Of a stretch of DNA of 12,016 nucleotides, positions 5,516 through 12,016 are shown piece by piece. The notes under the pieces are model-generated. The model had not been told where the DNA came from and made no database searches. It saw nothing but the letters and a program-made list of their open reading frames with translations. Numbering within the stretch: the first letter of the stretch is position 1; every line of letters starts with the position of its first letter. The DNA comes from Candidatus Altarchaeales archaeon WOR_SM1_86-2 (GTDB taxonomy: Archaea; Altiarchaeota; Altiarchaeia; IMC4; MCBC01): NCBI GenBank assembly GCA_001723855.1, contig MCBC01000134.1:1-12016 (forward strand), written 5' to 3'. The translations under genes and the position numbers were made by a program.

Positions 5516-6883
5516 TTACTGCCTCATCCCCTCTAAAATCCCTTTCACGGTCTCCAGCCCGTCCTCCATCAATCGCTGGGCTTTCTCCTCGGAACTTGAC
5601 TCAACAAAAACTCGAAATATTGGCTCTGTTCCTGATGGGCGCAATAACATCCAGCTTCCGTCTTCAAATACCACTTTAATGCCGTCAATATCAATAATTT
5701 CTTTTGCATCTCTGTCCTTGTAATGCTCTACAACCTTTTTTGTTAATTCCTGCTTTAATTCATCAGGGCATTCGATTTTATCCTTCAATTGATAAAACTT
5801 TGGCATTTCAGAGATAATTTCTGAAAGTTTTTGATTTCTTTTTGTGAGGGTGTTCAGCATATAAATCGCTGTAAGCCCGCCGTCCCTGCATGGATTTATT
5901 TCCGGGAATATCGAACCCCCGTTTTCTTCAAATGAGAACAAAGCCCCTCTTTTGACGGTTTCGGCAACAATGTCTGACGCACCCACTTTTGTTCTTACCA
6001 GTTTCCCATTATTTTTTTCTACAATCCAATCAATCAATGCCGACGTGGTCACACCCGTTACAATGAGCCCTCCATTATGCTCTTTCATAACCTCATCCGT
6101 GATTATGCACTCTGAGATATCCCCCATCACATACCCGCCCTTATCATCAACAAAGATACATCTATCGCCATCACAATCAAGTGCTATTCCTACATCGGCA
6201 TTCTCCTGTTTCACCCTCTCCATCAGCCCCCTCAAATTTTTCTCATCTGGTTCTGACCCTCTGCCTGGAAAGAAACCATCTGGTTGAGAATTAATTGTGA
6301 TAAGATCATGACCCAATTTTTCTATTACCTCCGGCATCAGGGCATAATGTGCCCCATGCCCTGGATCAAGCACCACCTTTAAATTTCCTTCTACCCCTGT
6401 TTCTGATAACATTTTTTTGTAAGGAGTTACAGCATCGAAGGTCTCTACATTGCCGATATCTTTCCATGATGCTCGCTCTATCTCATCATTAAAATAGATC
6501 TCCTCTATTTTTTCCTCTATAGGACCATAGACCTCGGTGCCGTCAGAGACAAAGAACTTCAAGCCGTTCCTTTCCGGGGGAATGTGCGAGCCGGTTATCA
6601 TAATCCCTGCATCAAAAAAATTATTTCTCACTCCATACTGCACTGCTGGGCTTGGTGCGATTCCAGAGTCGTAAGCATCGCACCCGACAGAAATTAAACC
6701 CGAGATCGCCGAGGATTTTAACATTTCAGAAGAAGTGCGGGTGTCCATCGCTATAAGCACCCTCTTTCCCTTACCTCCGATATATGTCCCAAATGCGGCT
6801 GAAATTTTCGATGCGAATTCCGGGGTTAAAAGATCATTAACCAAGCCTCGTATACCGGTTGTGCCAAATAGTTTCTTTGCCAT
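5516..6883 (-). CDS. glmM: Phosphoglucosamine mutase / phosphomannomutase (alpha-D-phosphohexomutase family)
   Basis: This cytosolic enzyme moves the phosphate between C6 and C1 of a hexose phosphate; in archaea of this type the likely substrate is glucosamine-6-phosphate, on the route to UDP-N-acetylglucosamine. All four family signatures are present: N-terminal FGTTGIRG (6-13); the phosphoserine loop TGSHIPPERNG (97-107, Ser99 as catalytic residue); the Mg-binding DCDGDR (236-241); and the C-terminal phosphate-binding RPSGTEP (415-421). The 455-residue length is normal. The loop reads TGSHIP where bacterial enzymes have TASHNP, a variant I associate with archaeal members. Substrate choice between glucosamine and mannose phosphates cannot be settled from sequence alone. 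The gene is divergent from the HAD phosphatase gene across 52 bases. Confidence 0.9.
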   Translation of the reverse strand: MAKKLFGTTGIRGLVNDLLTPEFASKISAAFGTYIGGKGKRVLIAMDTRTSSEMLKSSAISGLISVGCDAYDSGIAPSPAVQYGVRNNFFDAGIMITGSHIPPERNGLKFFVSDGTEVYGPIEEKIEEIYFNDEIERASWKDIGNVETFDAVTPYKKMLSETGVEGNLKVVLDPGHGAHYALMPEVIEKLGHDLITINSQPDGFFPGRGSEPDEKNLRGLMERVKQENADVGIALDCDGDRCIFVDDKGGYVMGDISECIITDEVMKEHNGGLIVTGVTTSALIDWIVEKNNGKLVRTKVGASDIVAETVKRGALFSFEENGGSIFPEINPCRDGGLTAIYMLNTLTKRNQKLSEIISEMPKFYQLKDKIECPDELKQELTKKVVEHYKDRDAKEIIDIDGIKVVFEDGSWMLLRPSGTEPIFRVFVESSSEEKAQRLMEDGLETVKGILEGMRQ

Positions 6884-6935
6884 TGTTTATTTTTTGTTAT
6901 TAATTTAAGGAATAAAATCTAAAAGAATAAAAATA
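6884..6935. promoter_or_regulatory. Divergent promoter region for glmM and the HAD phosphatase
   Basis: The 52 bases between the two ATGs are almost entirely A/T. TATTAATTTAA around 6898-6908 lies at a suitable distance for leaderless transcription of glmM on the minus strand, and AATAAAAT (6911-6918) or the same upstream element could serve the plus-strand gene. No Shine-Dalgarno is obvious on either side. I see no operator-like dyad. Confidence 0.4.
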
Positions 6936-7550
6936 ATGAATGTTACAGCGATTCTCTTTGATATGGACGGCGTGCTGATTGACTCATTTGAATCATGCTA
7001 CAGGACATTTAACTTCACACTGGAGCATTTTGGGGCAGGGAAGATAAGCAGGGGGGAGTTTACAAGGGAGTGCTGGGGCATACCCACAGGGGATGACCTG
7101 GAAATGTATCTAAAGAATGGTGATGTAGAGAAGTGGAGCAACTTTTATCACTCCGCTTACCCCAAATTTATTGAACACAGCATAATATTTCCCGATACAA
7201 TTGAGGTCTTAGAAACTGTAAAGGATGACTTTAAGACTGCTCTTGTTACAAATACCTATCACGAACTAACCATAAAAATCTTAAAGTACTTTCGTATCCG
7301 AGATTACTTTGATGTTGTGCTCGGCGGGGATGACGTGAAAAAAGGAAAACCGGACCCGGAGATTATAATTAAAGCCTGTGGGATGCTTGGGGTTTCGCCG
7401 TCAAATGCGATTTTAGTCGGCGATACGGTTTCGGATATGGCTGCGGGAAAGGGTGCGGGATGTCTTAGAATTGGCGTGGGCGTTGACGGGGATTTAAGAA
7501 TTGAGAGATTGGGTGAGTTATTAGAGATAATAAAGGGAGATGAGAGTTAA
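6936..7550 (+). CDS. HAD-superfamily phosphatase (phosphoglycolate phosphatase / PpaX-like)
   Basis: A 204-residue cytosolic hydrolase with all four HAD motifs: DMDGVLID at 9-16 (nucleophile Asp9, acid/base Asp11), TNT at 105-107, Lys138 in GKPDP, and GDTVSDM at 162-168. A helical cap of about 60-70 residues follows motif I, the arrangement of subclass C1 enzymes such as phosphoglycolate phosphatase, beta-phosphoglucomutase and pyrophosphatase PpaX. The exact substrate cannot be deduced. The end of the gene overlaps the start of the NFACT-type gene by 11 bases, so the two are almost certainly translated from one mRNA. The start is the only ATG preceding motif I in this frame. Confidence 0.88.
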   Translation: MNVTAILFDMDGVLIDSFESCYRTFNFTLEHFGAGKISRGEFTRECWGIPTGDDLEMYLKNGDVEKWSNFYHSAYPKFIEHSIIFPDTIEVLETVKDDFKTALVTNTYHELTIKILKYFRIRDYFDVVLGGDDVKKGKPDPEIIIKACGMLGVSPSNAILVGDTVSDMAAGKGAGCLRIGVGVDGDLRIERLGELLEIIKGDES

Positions 7551-8385
7551 AATAAATATCAGAAAATCAGCGGCAGAGAATGCCAATGATTATTATGAGA
7601 GGGCAAAGAAAGCAAAGCATAAAGTTGCCGGGGCTGAGAAGGCATTAAAGAAAACGCGCCGTGAGATAGAGAAGCTAAAGGAGAAGAGAGACGGGTTCAT
7701 GGAGGAATATGCCGAGAAAACGTACAAAAAGAATGTAAAGCGGAAGGAGATGTGGCACGAGAAATTCAGATGGTTTTTCTCTTCCGATAACTTCCTGGTT
7801 GTCGGGGGCAAGGATGCCACATCCAACGAGGTTTTAATAAAAAAGCATACTAACCCGGAAGATTTGGTTTTTCACGCAGATGTGCATGGAGCGCCGTTCT
7901 TTGTGATCAAAAATCCGGATAAGAAAGAAATCCCGGAAAAAACAAGGGAGGAATCGGCTCAGGCGGCTGCATCCTACTCCAAAGCATGGAAATCCGGGGT
8001 CGGGTCGGTGAATGTTTACTGCATAACTCACGAGCAGGTATCAAAGACCGCCCCAAGCGGGGAATATCTCGGCAAGGGAGCGTTCATGATCTCCGGGAAA
8101 AGGCAGTGGTTCAGGGGCGTTGAACTTAAAATCGGGATTGGATTTAAAATTGAAAATGATGAAGCAGAAGTAATCGGCGGGGCATTGGATGCTGTAAAAA
8201 AGCACTCAAATTACTGGATTGCGATAGGTGTTGGGGGTGAAAAGTCTGCCGGACTTGCCAGGAAGATTAAAGAAAAGATTATTAAAGATGCGAAAAAAGA
8301 TGATGAAGAAAAGATTAAAAAAGCAGGCACGGATGAGATACAGAAATGGATTCCTGCAGGAAAGGGGCAGGTTTTGAGAGTTTAA
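7540..8385 (+). CDS. NFACT-R (DUF814) protein lacking the NFACT-N domain, RqcH-related
   Basis: Full-length NFACT proteins (RqcH/Rqc2) are about 550-700 residues and bind peptidyl-tRNA-obstructed large ribosomal subunits. This one has 281. It begins in the linker that normally follows the N-terminal and HhH domains (INIRKSAAENANDYYERAKKAK, about 5-26), continues as a short charged coiled coil (to about 70), then the NFACT-R domain (about 72-195), with WHEKFRWFFSSDNFLVVGG, FHADVHGAPFFVIKN (111-125) and GKGAFMISGKRQWFRG. A lysine-rich tail ends WIPAGKGQVLRV. Without NFACT-N it should not be able to direct C-terminal alanine tailing as RqcH does. It may be a dedicated ribosome or RNA-binding form, or the second half of a split gene. 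GGGAG precedes the ATG, which overlaps the end of the phosphatase gene. Confidence 0.85.
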   Translation: MRVKINIRKSAAENANDYYERAKKAKHKVAGAEKALKKTRREIEKLKEKRDGFMEEYAEKTYKKNVKRKEMWHEKFRWFFSSDNFLVVGGKDATSNEVLIKKHTNPEDLVFHADVHGAPFFVIKNPDKKEIPEKTREESAQAAASYSKAWKSGVGSVNVYCITHEQVSKTAPSGEYLGKGAFMISGKRQWFRGVELKIGIGFKIENDEAEVIGGALDAVKKHSNYWIAIGVGGEKSAGLARKIKEKIIKDAKKDDEEKIKKAGTDEIQKWIPAGKGQVLRV

Positions 8386-8425
8386 TTTAAGCCTTTTTCT
8401 TATTTAATAAACCTAAGGATTAAAA
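8386..8425 (+). promoter_or_regulatory. Probable terminator and leaderless promoter before the mdh pseudogene
   Basis: A T-run at 8394-8398 shortly after the preceding stop may end that transcript. TTATTTAATAAA at 8399-8410 is centred about 22 nt before the ATG at 8426 and is a TATA candidate. No Shine-Dalgarno is visible. Confidence 0.4.
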
Positions 8426-9281
8426 ATGACAAAAATTTCAATTATCGGTGCGGGGCAGGTTGGCTCAACTACGGCATTAAGGATTGCTGAGAAGGGGCTC
8501 GGGGATATTGTGCTTCTGGACGTGATAGAGGGACTTCCCCAGGGGAAGGCGCTGGATCTGCTACAATCTTCCCCAATAAGCGGCTATGATCTTGATATTG
8601 TGGGGACAAACAACTATGGGGATATTGAGGGATCGGACATTGTTGTGGTTACAGCCGGGCTTGCAAGAAAGCCGGGGATGAGCAGGGATGATTTGTTGAA
8701 TAAGAATGCTGAAATCGTTAAAGATATTTCCGGGAAGATTAAAAAATACGCCCGGGATTCAAAAGTTTTGATGGTCACCAACCCCCTTGATGTTATGACC
8801 TATGTCGCGTTCAAAACCACAAAATTTGAGCCAGAGAGGGTTTTCGGGATGGCGGGCGTTCTTGATGCCGCAAGATTCAGAACCTTTATCGCCCGGGAAC
8901 TCGGGGTTTCTGTCAAAGTCGTACATACGATGGTACTGGGAAGCCACGGCGACACCATGGTTCCCCTGCCGGGATATACGACAGTTGACGGAATACCGAT
9001 CACGCAATTGATGTCTGAAGAAAAGATGGAAAAACTCATTGAAAGAACCCGCAACGGAGGGGCGGAAATCGTTAGCAGTGGTAAGGGACATGAAATCTGT
9101 CCTGTCCTGCTCAGCATATCTACGGGGGGAATACGGCGTTAATGACATCTACATAGGAGTCCCGGTAAAGTTAGGTAAAGGAGGGGTGGAGGAGATAATC
9201 GGGCTGGAATTAAACATGGCGGAAAGGGAAGCATTTATGAGATCCGCGGAATCCGTCAGGGAAATGATTCCCGGACATTAG
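8426..9281 (+). pseudogene. mdh: Malate dehydrogenase (LDH-like), broken by internal deletion and frameshift
   Basis: The first 216 residues (to 9073) are a typical LDH-like NAD malate dehydrogenase: GAGQVGS (8-14), Asp32 favouring NAD, the malate-type loop LARKPGMSR (Arg81, Arg87), Asp147 and Arg150, and catalytic His174 in GSHGDT. After RNGGAEIV the frame runs into unrelated residues and stops at TAA 9140-9142. The correct C-terminus, VRDMKSVLSCSAYLRGEYG onward, continues in the +1 frame from about 9081 to TAG 9279-9281. Only 7 bases separate the two matching parts, whereas intact enzymes carry about 20-22 residues there, including the conserved GSAYYAPA-like helix. So roughly 60 bases, not a multiple of three, are missing. 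The 238-residue product would lack the C-terminal domain. Decay appears recent because both halves are otherwise clean. Assembly error is possible. Confidence 0.88.
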
Positions 9282-9462
9282 CGTCGCCAACCCAAGGTTT
9301 CCGCTTGAGGATTCGCCGTCCCTGCAACCTGTTTCTTTCCCATAATTTCTTTTATAATCCCGAATGTGCATAAAATATAAACTGAAAATTCAATTTATTT
9401 TAAAATCAAGTAACTAAAGAATAATGTAAGTGCCCCTGTAATATACCGCGAATATAACGTAA
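9282..9462 (+). promoter_or_regulatory. 181-nt spacer with a probable promoter for the 522-residue protein
   Basis: The left third is G/C-richer (9281-9335), the rest strongly A/T-rich. TAATATA at 9439-9445 is centred about 20 nt before the ATG at 9463 and is the best TATA candidate; others lie at 9349-9357 and 9371-9379. A small AACC-CAA-GGTT hairpin occurs at 9289-9299. I find no tRNA, C/D-box RNA or convincing gene here. Confidence 0.35.
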
Positions 9463-11031
9463 ATGAATACTCAATCACTTTCTATACAAGAATATTACTT
9501 ATGGAAGAAGAAGGGGGTAGAAACCCGGTATCCATGGCAACGACAGTATATAAACTGGGAATTTTTAAATTATGAGCAAAAAAGGATAAATGAACTGAAA
9601 GAATGGCTTACTGAATTTAAAAAAGCAGGCATTAACACCCCCCTGGATAGTGTATCTTTTTATGTCGTGCCGTTAGAACTAACATCTTCGTGGAAGGCGT
9701 CTATAGCCGATTACGGAAACTACAATTATGTTGGCTTATCCGCGTTATTCAATTCCCCGCAGGTACTGTTAATAGGTATTTTTCCCTATACAATAAAGCA
9801 GCCTCAAGAGTATAGATTGATAAACATAAAAAAATCAAAACGGGGGAATCTATTTAACAGAAGGCTGAACCAGACTTTACCCATATTAAATATTGAAGAC
9901 TGGAATTATCTCAGATCAGATTGGATATACTCGGATGTTCCATATGAGAAAAAAATTGTATATAAACTCTTCAAAGAGAATCTGGGTTATGATAAACAAA
10001 CCTCATTATCTTTTCAATCGCCAATAATAAGTGCCCCTTATGTGGATGGTTCTGTTGGGGGAATCTCTCTTTCCTCACTTACCTCCGATCGGGTATCAGC
10101 CCAGGAATTACTAAAAACAATAGAATTAATGGTTCCCCCCGAGTATAGACCTCTTACTTCACCTAAAAGTGCATACATGGGCCATAAATTCGAATATTCA
10201 AAAGGCATTAAATTTCATCTGGCTGAAAGACCATACTTTGATAACAACATTTTGTCAACTATTTACGGCAAACGATATAGTGAGTTAGATAGAGAGATAT
10301 TGGAAAGGCACACTTTCAATGGAGAGTTTTCGATATTTTCTACGCTCGGTCCTGGTGCGGGAAATGTGACACAGATATGGAAAGATTTGCTGAAAAACTT
10401 TGCCGCCACTGAGATTACATTACCCCAGGATTTAGACGAATTAATAGAAGCGGGGGTTTATCTGGCACCCCTAAAGAGTGTTATTAATGAGGATTTATGG
10501 ATACAGGTCGTTCATTCTCACCAATATATGCCGGGACTGAATACAGATGTCGATAATGAGTTTATTAAGATCACTGATCTTTTAAAGGAAGATTTTGATA
10601 TGCTCTTATCGGATGTCCATAAACGGGAGGAAAGCAGAGAATACCTGGTCAGATCTATGTTGCATCAAAGCAAATACAACCTAAAACGAGTTGCTCAGTC
10701 GTTTGCCCGAGCTGATGAAAAAGACAAGCTGGATGGTGATTACTTCAAAAAAGCCAGAAACCTGTTGGTTGATAACTTTACTGGGTTTATAAACCACCCC
10801 GAATTTCATACTATTAAATCAATAATGAAGAAAAGGAAGGAAAACGTGAGATATTCCATTGTTCAAACGGAAATAATAAATAACCCCTATTCTTCCACAG
10901 CGGAAATCTTTGAATCCGTAAAATCAACAAAATATTTTAAGGACATCTATGATTTACAGGACTTCTTGGATTGGCTGCATAAAAAGGGGTATGTTATCGT
11001 AAATATCGATAAAAAATACAGGTGGGTATGA
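9463..11031 (+). CDS. Unrecognised 522-residue protein with a C-terminal winged-helix-like region
   Basis: I do not recognise this protein. It has no signal peptide, membrane helix or Walker A motif. The N-terminal third is rich in aromatic and charged residues (for example YPWQRQYINWEF). The middle carries glycine-rich stretches, GSVGGISLSSL and STLGPGAGN. Residues about 407-440 (LKRVAQSFARADEKDKL onward) are helical and loosely resemble the small lid domain after AAA+ cores. Residues about 463-522 look like a winged helix, with helices around QTEIINN, TAEIFESV and DLQDFLDWLHKKG and a final beta hairpin. Helical lid plus winged helix recalls MCM C-termini, but the ATPase core is not evident, so this is only a structural hint. 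It stands alone, is more A/T-rich than its neighbours by eye, and follows a pseudogene; accessory or transferred DNA is likely. Confidence 0.7.
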   Translation: MNTQSLSIQEYYLWKKKGVETRYPWQRQYINWEFLNYEQKRINELKEWLTEFKKAGINTPLDSVSFYVVPLELTSSWKASIADYGNYNYVGLSALFNSPQVLLIGIFPYTIKQPQEYRLINIKKSKRGNLFNRRLNQTLPILNIEDWNYLRSDWIYSDVPYEKKIVYKLFKENLGYDKQTSLSFQSPIISAPYVDGSVGGISLSSLTSDRVSAQELLKTIELMVPPEYRPLTSPKSAYMGHKFEYSKGIKFHLAERPYFDNNILSTIYGKRYSELDREILERHTFNGEFSIFSTLGPGAGNVTQIWKDLLKNFAATEITLPQDLDELIEAGVYLAPLKSVINEDLWIQVVHSHQYMPGLNTDVDNEFIKITDLLKEDFDMLLSDVHKREESREYLVRSMLHQSKYNLKRVAQSFARADEKDKLDGDYFKKARNLLVDNFTGFINHPEFHTIKSIMKKRKENVRYSIVQTEIINNPYSSTAEIFESVKSTKYFKDIYDLQDFLDWLHKKGYVIVNIDKKYRWV

Positions 11032-11185
11032 GGACATATGATAATTCGCTTCCAGGTTTTTCAACCTCAAACTCAAGCACATGTCCGGCAACCCAGATAC
11101 GCTTTACTAAATCGAAACCCTCGTATTCATATAACCTGATTTTCAACTGTTTGATCAGGCGATCACACAAAGACCACTTCGACAT
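10994..11185 (-). CDS. Short protein or gene remnant downstream of the KH-domain gene
   Basis: A 63-residue frame starts at an ATG inside the end of the KH gene (overlap 23 bases); a TTG at 11168-11170 is an alternative start. The central part, IRLYEYEGFDLVKRIWVAGHVLEFEVEKPG, has the alternating hydrophobic pattern of beta strands and reads like real protein. The last ten residues (TCIFYRYLR at the end) come from DNA that is antisense to the 3' end of the 522-residue gene, and look unlike the rest. This suggests a gene that follows the KH gene and has lost its own 3' end at a junction near 11031. I do not recognise the family. It could also be spurious. Confidence 0.45.
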   Translation of the reverse strand: MSKWSLCDRLIKQLKIRLYEYEGFDLVKRIWVAGHVLEFEVEKPGSELSYVLIPTCIFYRYLR

Positions 11186-11675
11186 CCTCGCCGCTCAGAG
11201 AAGAAATAACTCCCTCTATAGTGTCCACACTGATTTTCAACTCCCCCTCATCTCTTTTGTCTATCCTGACTCTCCTCACCGTGTCCCCGTCCGTCTTATA
11301 AACTTTGCTTACCCCCAAAACCTTGGCCGGGTGAGTGAGATCATACAATATTTCACTTAAATCCCCGAATCCGACAATCCTCACTGAGTCTGCTTTTTTC
11401 TTCAGTTTCTTTGATATTGTCCTGAGGTTTTTACCTCCTTTTCCAATAAACCTGCCAACATCCGATTTCTTGGTCAGGATTAACACAACCCCTCCTGTAT
11501 CAATGGCCCTGTCAAAACCTATTTTCTCGTCTTTATCTGCTTCTTCGTTCAACTCGTGAACTATCTTCGCTATCTTCACATCCATATCCGAAATTTCTTT
11601 GCGCTCTAACTTTTTCTCACAAGCATCGCACAACACCCCGCTCTGGGCACAAATATCGCAAATTGGCAGAGTCAT
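11163..11675 (-). CDS. Archaeal zinc-ribbon and KH-domain protein (NusA-like RNA-binding protein)
   Basis: The product has 170 residues. An N-terminal zinc ribbon holds CDIC (Cys6, Cys9) and CDAC (Cys16, Cys19). A KH domain follows, with hydrophobic strand GGVVLILTKKSDVG and the RNA-binding GxxG loop IGKGGKNL (77-84). A C-terminal beta-rich segment ends GEDVEVVFV. This layout fits the archaeal family usually annotated as NusA-like transcription elongation or RNA-binding proteins. The detailed role is not established; binding of nascent RNA is the expected activity. It lies 23 bases after radB in the same direction and is followed by a short overlapping frame, so they may form one transcript, though an A/T-rich TATA candidate is present in the gap. 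The start precedes the zinc ribbon directly, which supports it. Confidence 0.85.
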   Translation of the reverse strand: MTLPICDICAQSGVLCDACEKKLERKEISDMDVKIAKIVHELNEEADKDEKIGFDRAIDTGGVVLILTKKSDVGRFIGKGGKNLRTISKKLKKKADSVRIVGFGDLSEILYDLTHPAKVLGVSKVYKTDGDTVRRVRIDKRDEGELKISVDTIEGVISSLSGEDVEVVFV

Positions 11676-11698
11676 TTTTTCTATTTTTTATTAAATAA
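11676..11698 (-). promoter_or_regulatory. A/T-rich gap between radB and the KH gene, possible promoter
   Basis: On the minus strand TATTTAATAAA (11688-11698) is centred about 18 nt before the KH gene's ATG, and TAATTATTAATT overlaps the end of radB at a distance near 27 nt. Either could be a TATA element for an internal, leaderless transcript. No Shine-Dalgarno is seen. Readthrough from radB is equally possible. Confidence 0.35.
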
Positions 11699-12016
11699 TT
11701 AATAATTATACCTGTTTGGTTTATATACCTTGTGTACACTATGTAACCTGATAATTTCCACCCCCTTATCCACAATCCTGAACTCCGCTCGTGCACCCTC
11801 CGGCAGAAAGTTATGCTTTCGGAGCACAGCATATCTTGTATTGCCTTCTCTGCACAACTCGATGCTAACCTTCGACCAATACTTTATCACATCCCCTCCG
11901 ACGAACATGATTCTGCCTGTGTTTATATCCGTATAGATCTGATTTGTTATCACAACCGGGATATTATATTTCCTTGAGATTCTAAGCAGCGAGGAAATCT
12001 GCCTTCCTAATTCTTT
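11699..12016 (-). CDS. radB: DNA repair and recombination protein RadB, C-terminal part (5' end outside window)
   Basis: The minus-strand frame is open from the right edge (12016) to TAA at 11699-11701, giving 105 visible codons; an internal GTG at 11951-11953 is not the start. The fragment begins KELGRQISSLLRISRKYNIPVV and continues ITNQIYTDINTG, GGDVIKYWSKVSIEL, RYAVLRKHNFLPEG and AEFRIVDKGVEI. These are the conserved features of the C-terminal half of the RecA/Rad51-like core in RadB, the euryarchaeal Rad51 paralog, including the ITNQ strand after Walker B and the LRKH motif. RadB binds DNA and modulates RadA-mediated strand exchange. Walker A lies outside the window. A complete gene would be about 220-240 residues. 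Confidence 0.92.
   Translation of the reverse strand, partial: KELGRQISSLLRISRKYNIPVVITNQIYTDINTGRIMFVGGDVIKYWSKVSIELCREGNTRYAVLRKHNFLPEGARAEFRIVDKGVEIIRLHSVHKVYKPNRYNY

Noticed and set aside
8411..8417. ACCTAAG near the mdh start considered as a DtxR-type half-site
   Set aside because: It stands alone, without a partner half-site at the right spacing, and the gene has no link to metal uptake.
8759..9148. Long minus-strand frames opposite the malate dehydrogenase
   Set aside because: They mirror codon periodicity of the plus-strand enzyme, whose motifs are unambiguous. No protein family is recognisable in them.
9281..9335. G/C-richer stretch considered as a tRNA or C/D-box RNA
   Set aside because: No cloverleaf, T-loop consensus or paired C and D boxes can be built on either strand. 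Only one 4-bp hairpin is evident.
9278..9343. 21-residue minus-strand mini-ORF starting MGKKQVAG after the mdh pseudogene
   Set aside because: Too short to support. The nearest TATA-like element is only about 11 nt from its ATG, and nothing about it is recognisable.

Overview
The window is chromosomal DNA from a euryarchaeon, most likely an uncultured lineage. A RadB recombinase fragment, a DUF2070 membrane protein, an archaeal zinc-ribbon/KH (NusA-like) protein and an archaeal-type phosphoglucosamine mutase with a TGSHIP active site all point to Euryarchaeota. Most genes that begin a transcription unit have an A/T-rich TATA-like element about 20-30 nt before the ATG and no Shine-Dalgarno sequence, which suggests mostly leaderless transcription. 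I cannot name a genus.

Layout, left to right. (1) 1-2036, plus strand: the 3' end of a DUF2070 gene, then myo-inositol-1-phosphate synthase directly abutting a four-helix membrane protein. (2) 2037-4770, plus strand: an iron locus of feoA, feoB and a short DtxR/MntR-family regulator. A two-part dyad flanks the probable TATA box of feoA. The 239-nt feoA-feoB gap is filled with direct repeats and small, mostly three-base-loop hairpins. (3) 4767-6883, minus strand: a membrane-anchored protein with two OB-fold repeats, and glmM. (4) 6936-9281, plus strand: a HAD phosphatase overlapping a gene for an NFACT protein that lacks its N-terminal domain, then a malate dehydrogenase gene broken by an internal deletion plus frameshift. 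(5) 9463-11031, plus strand: an unrecognised 522-residue protein that looks like accessory DNA. (6) 10994-12016, minus strand: radB (cut by the window edge), the zinc-ribbon/KH protein, and a short overlapping reading frame that may be a remnant.

How the parts work together. The iron locus looks self-contained: FeoA and FeoB import ferrous iron, and the downstream regulator probably senses Fe(II) or Mn(II) and binds the feoA operator. Inositol phosphate synthase and GlmM supply precursors for archaeal polar lipids or solutes and for amino-sugar polymers. The truncated NFACT protein probably bears on ribosome-associated quality control.

The main oddities are the hairpin-packed feoA-feoB spacer, the operator around the TATA box, the regulator's mixed MntR/DtxR metal ligands, the broken mdh, the shortened NFACT protein, and two minus-strand genes that end abruptly against convergent plus-strand genes. 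I did not find a clear new defence or mobile system. The 522-residue orphan and the hairpin array are the best candidates for undescribed biology.
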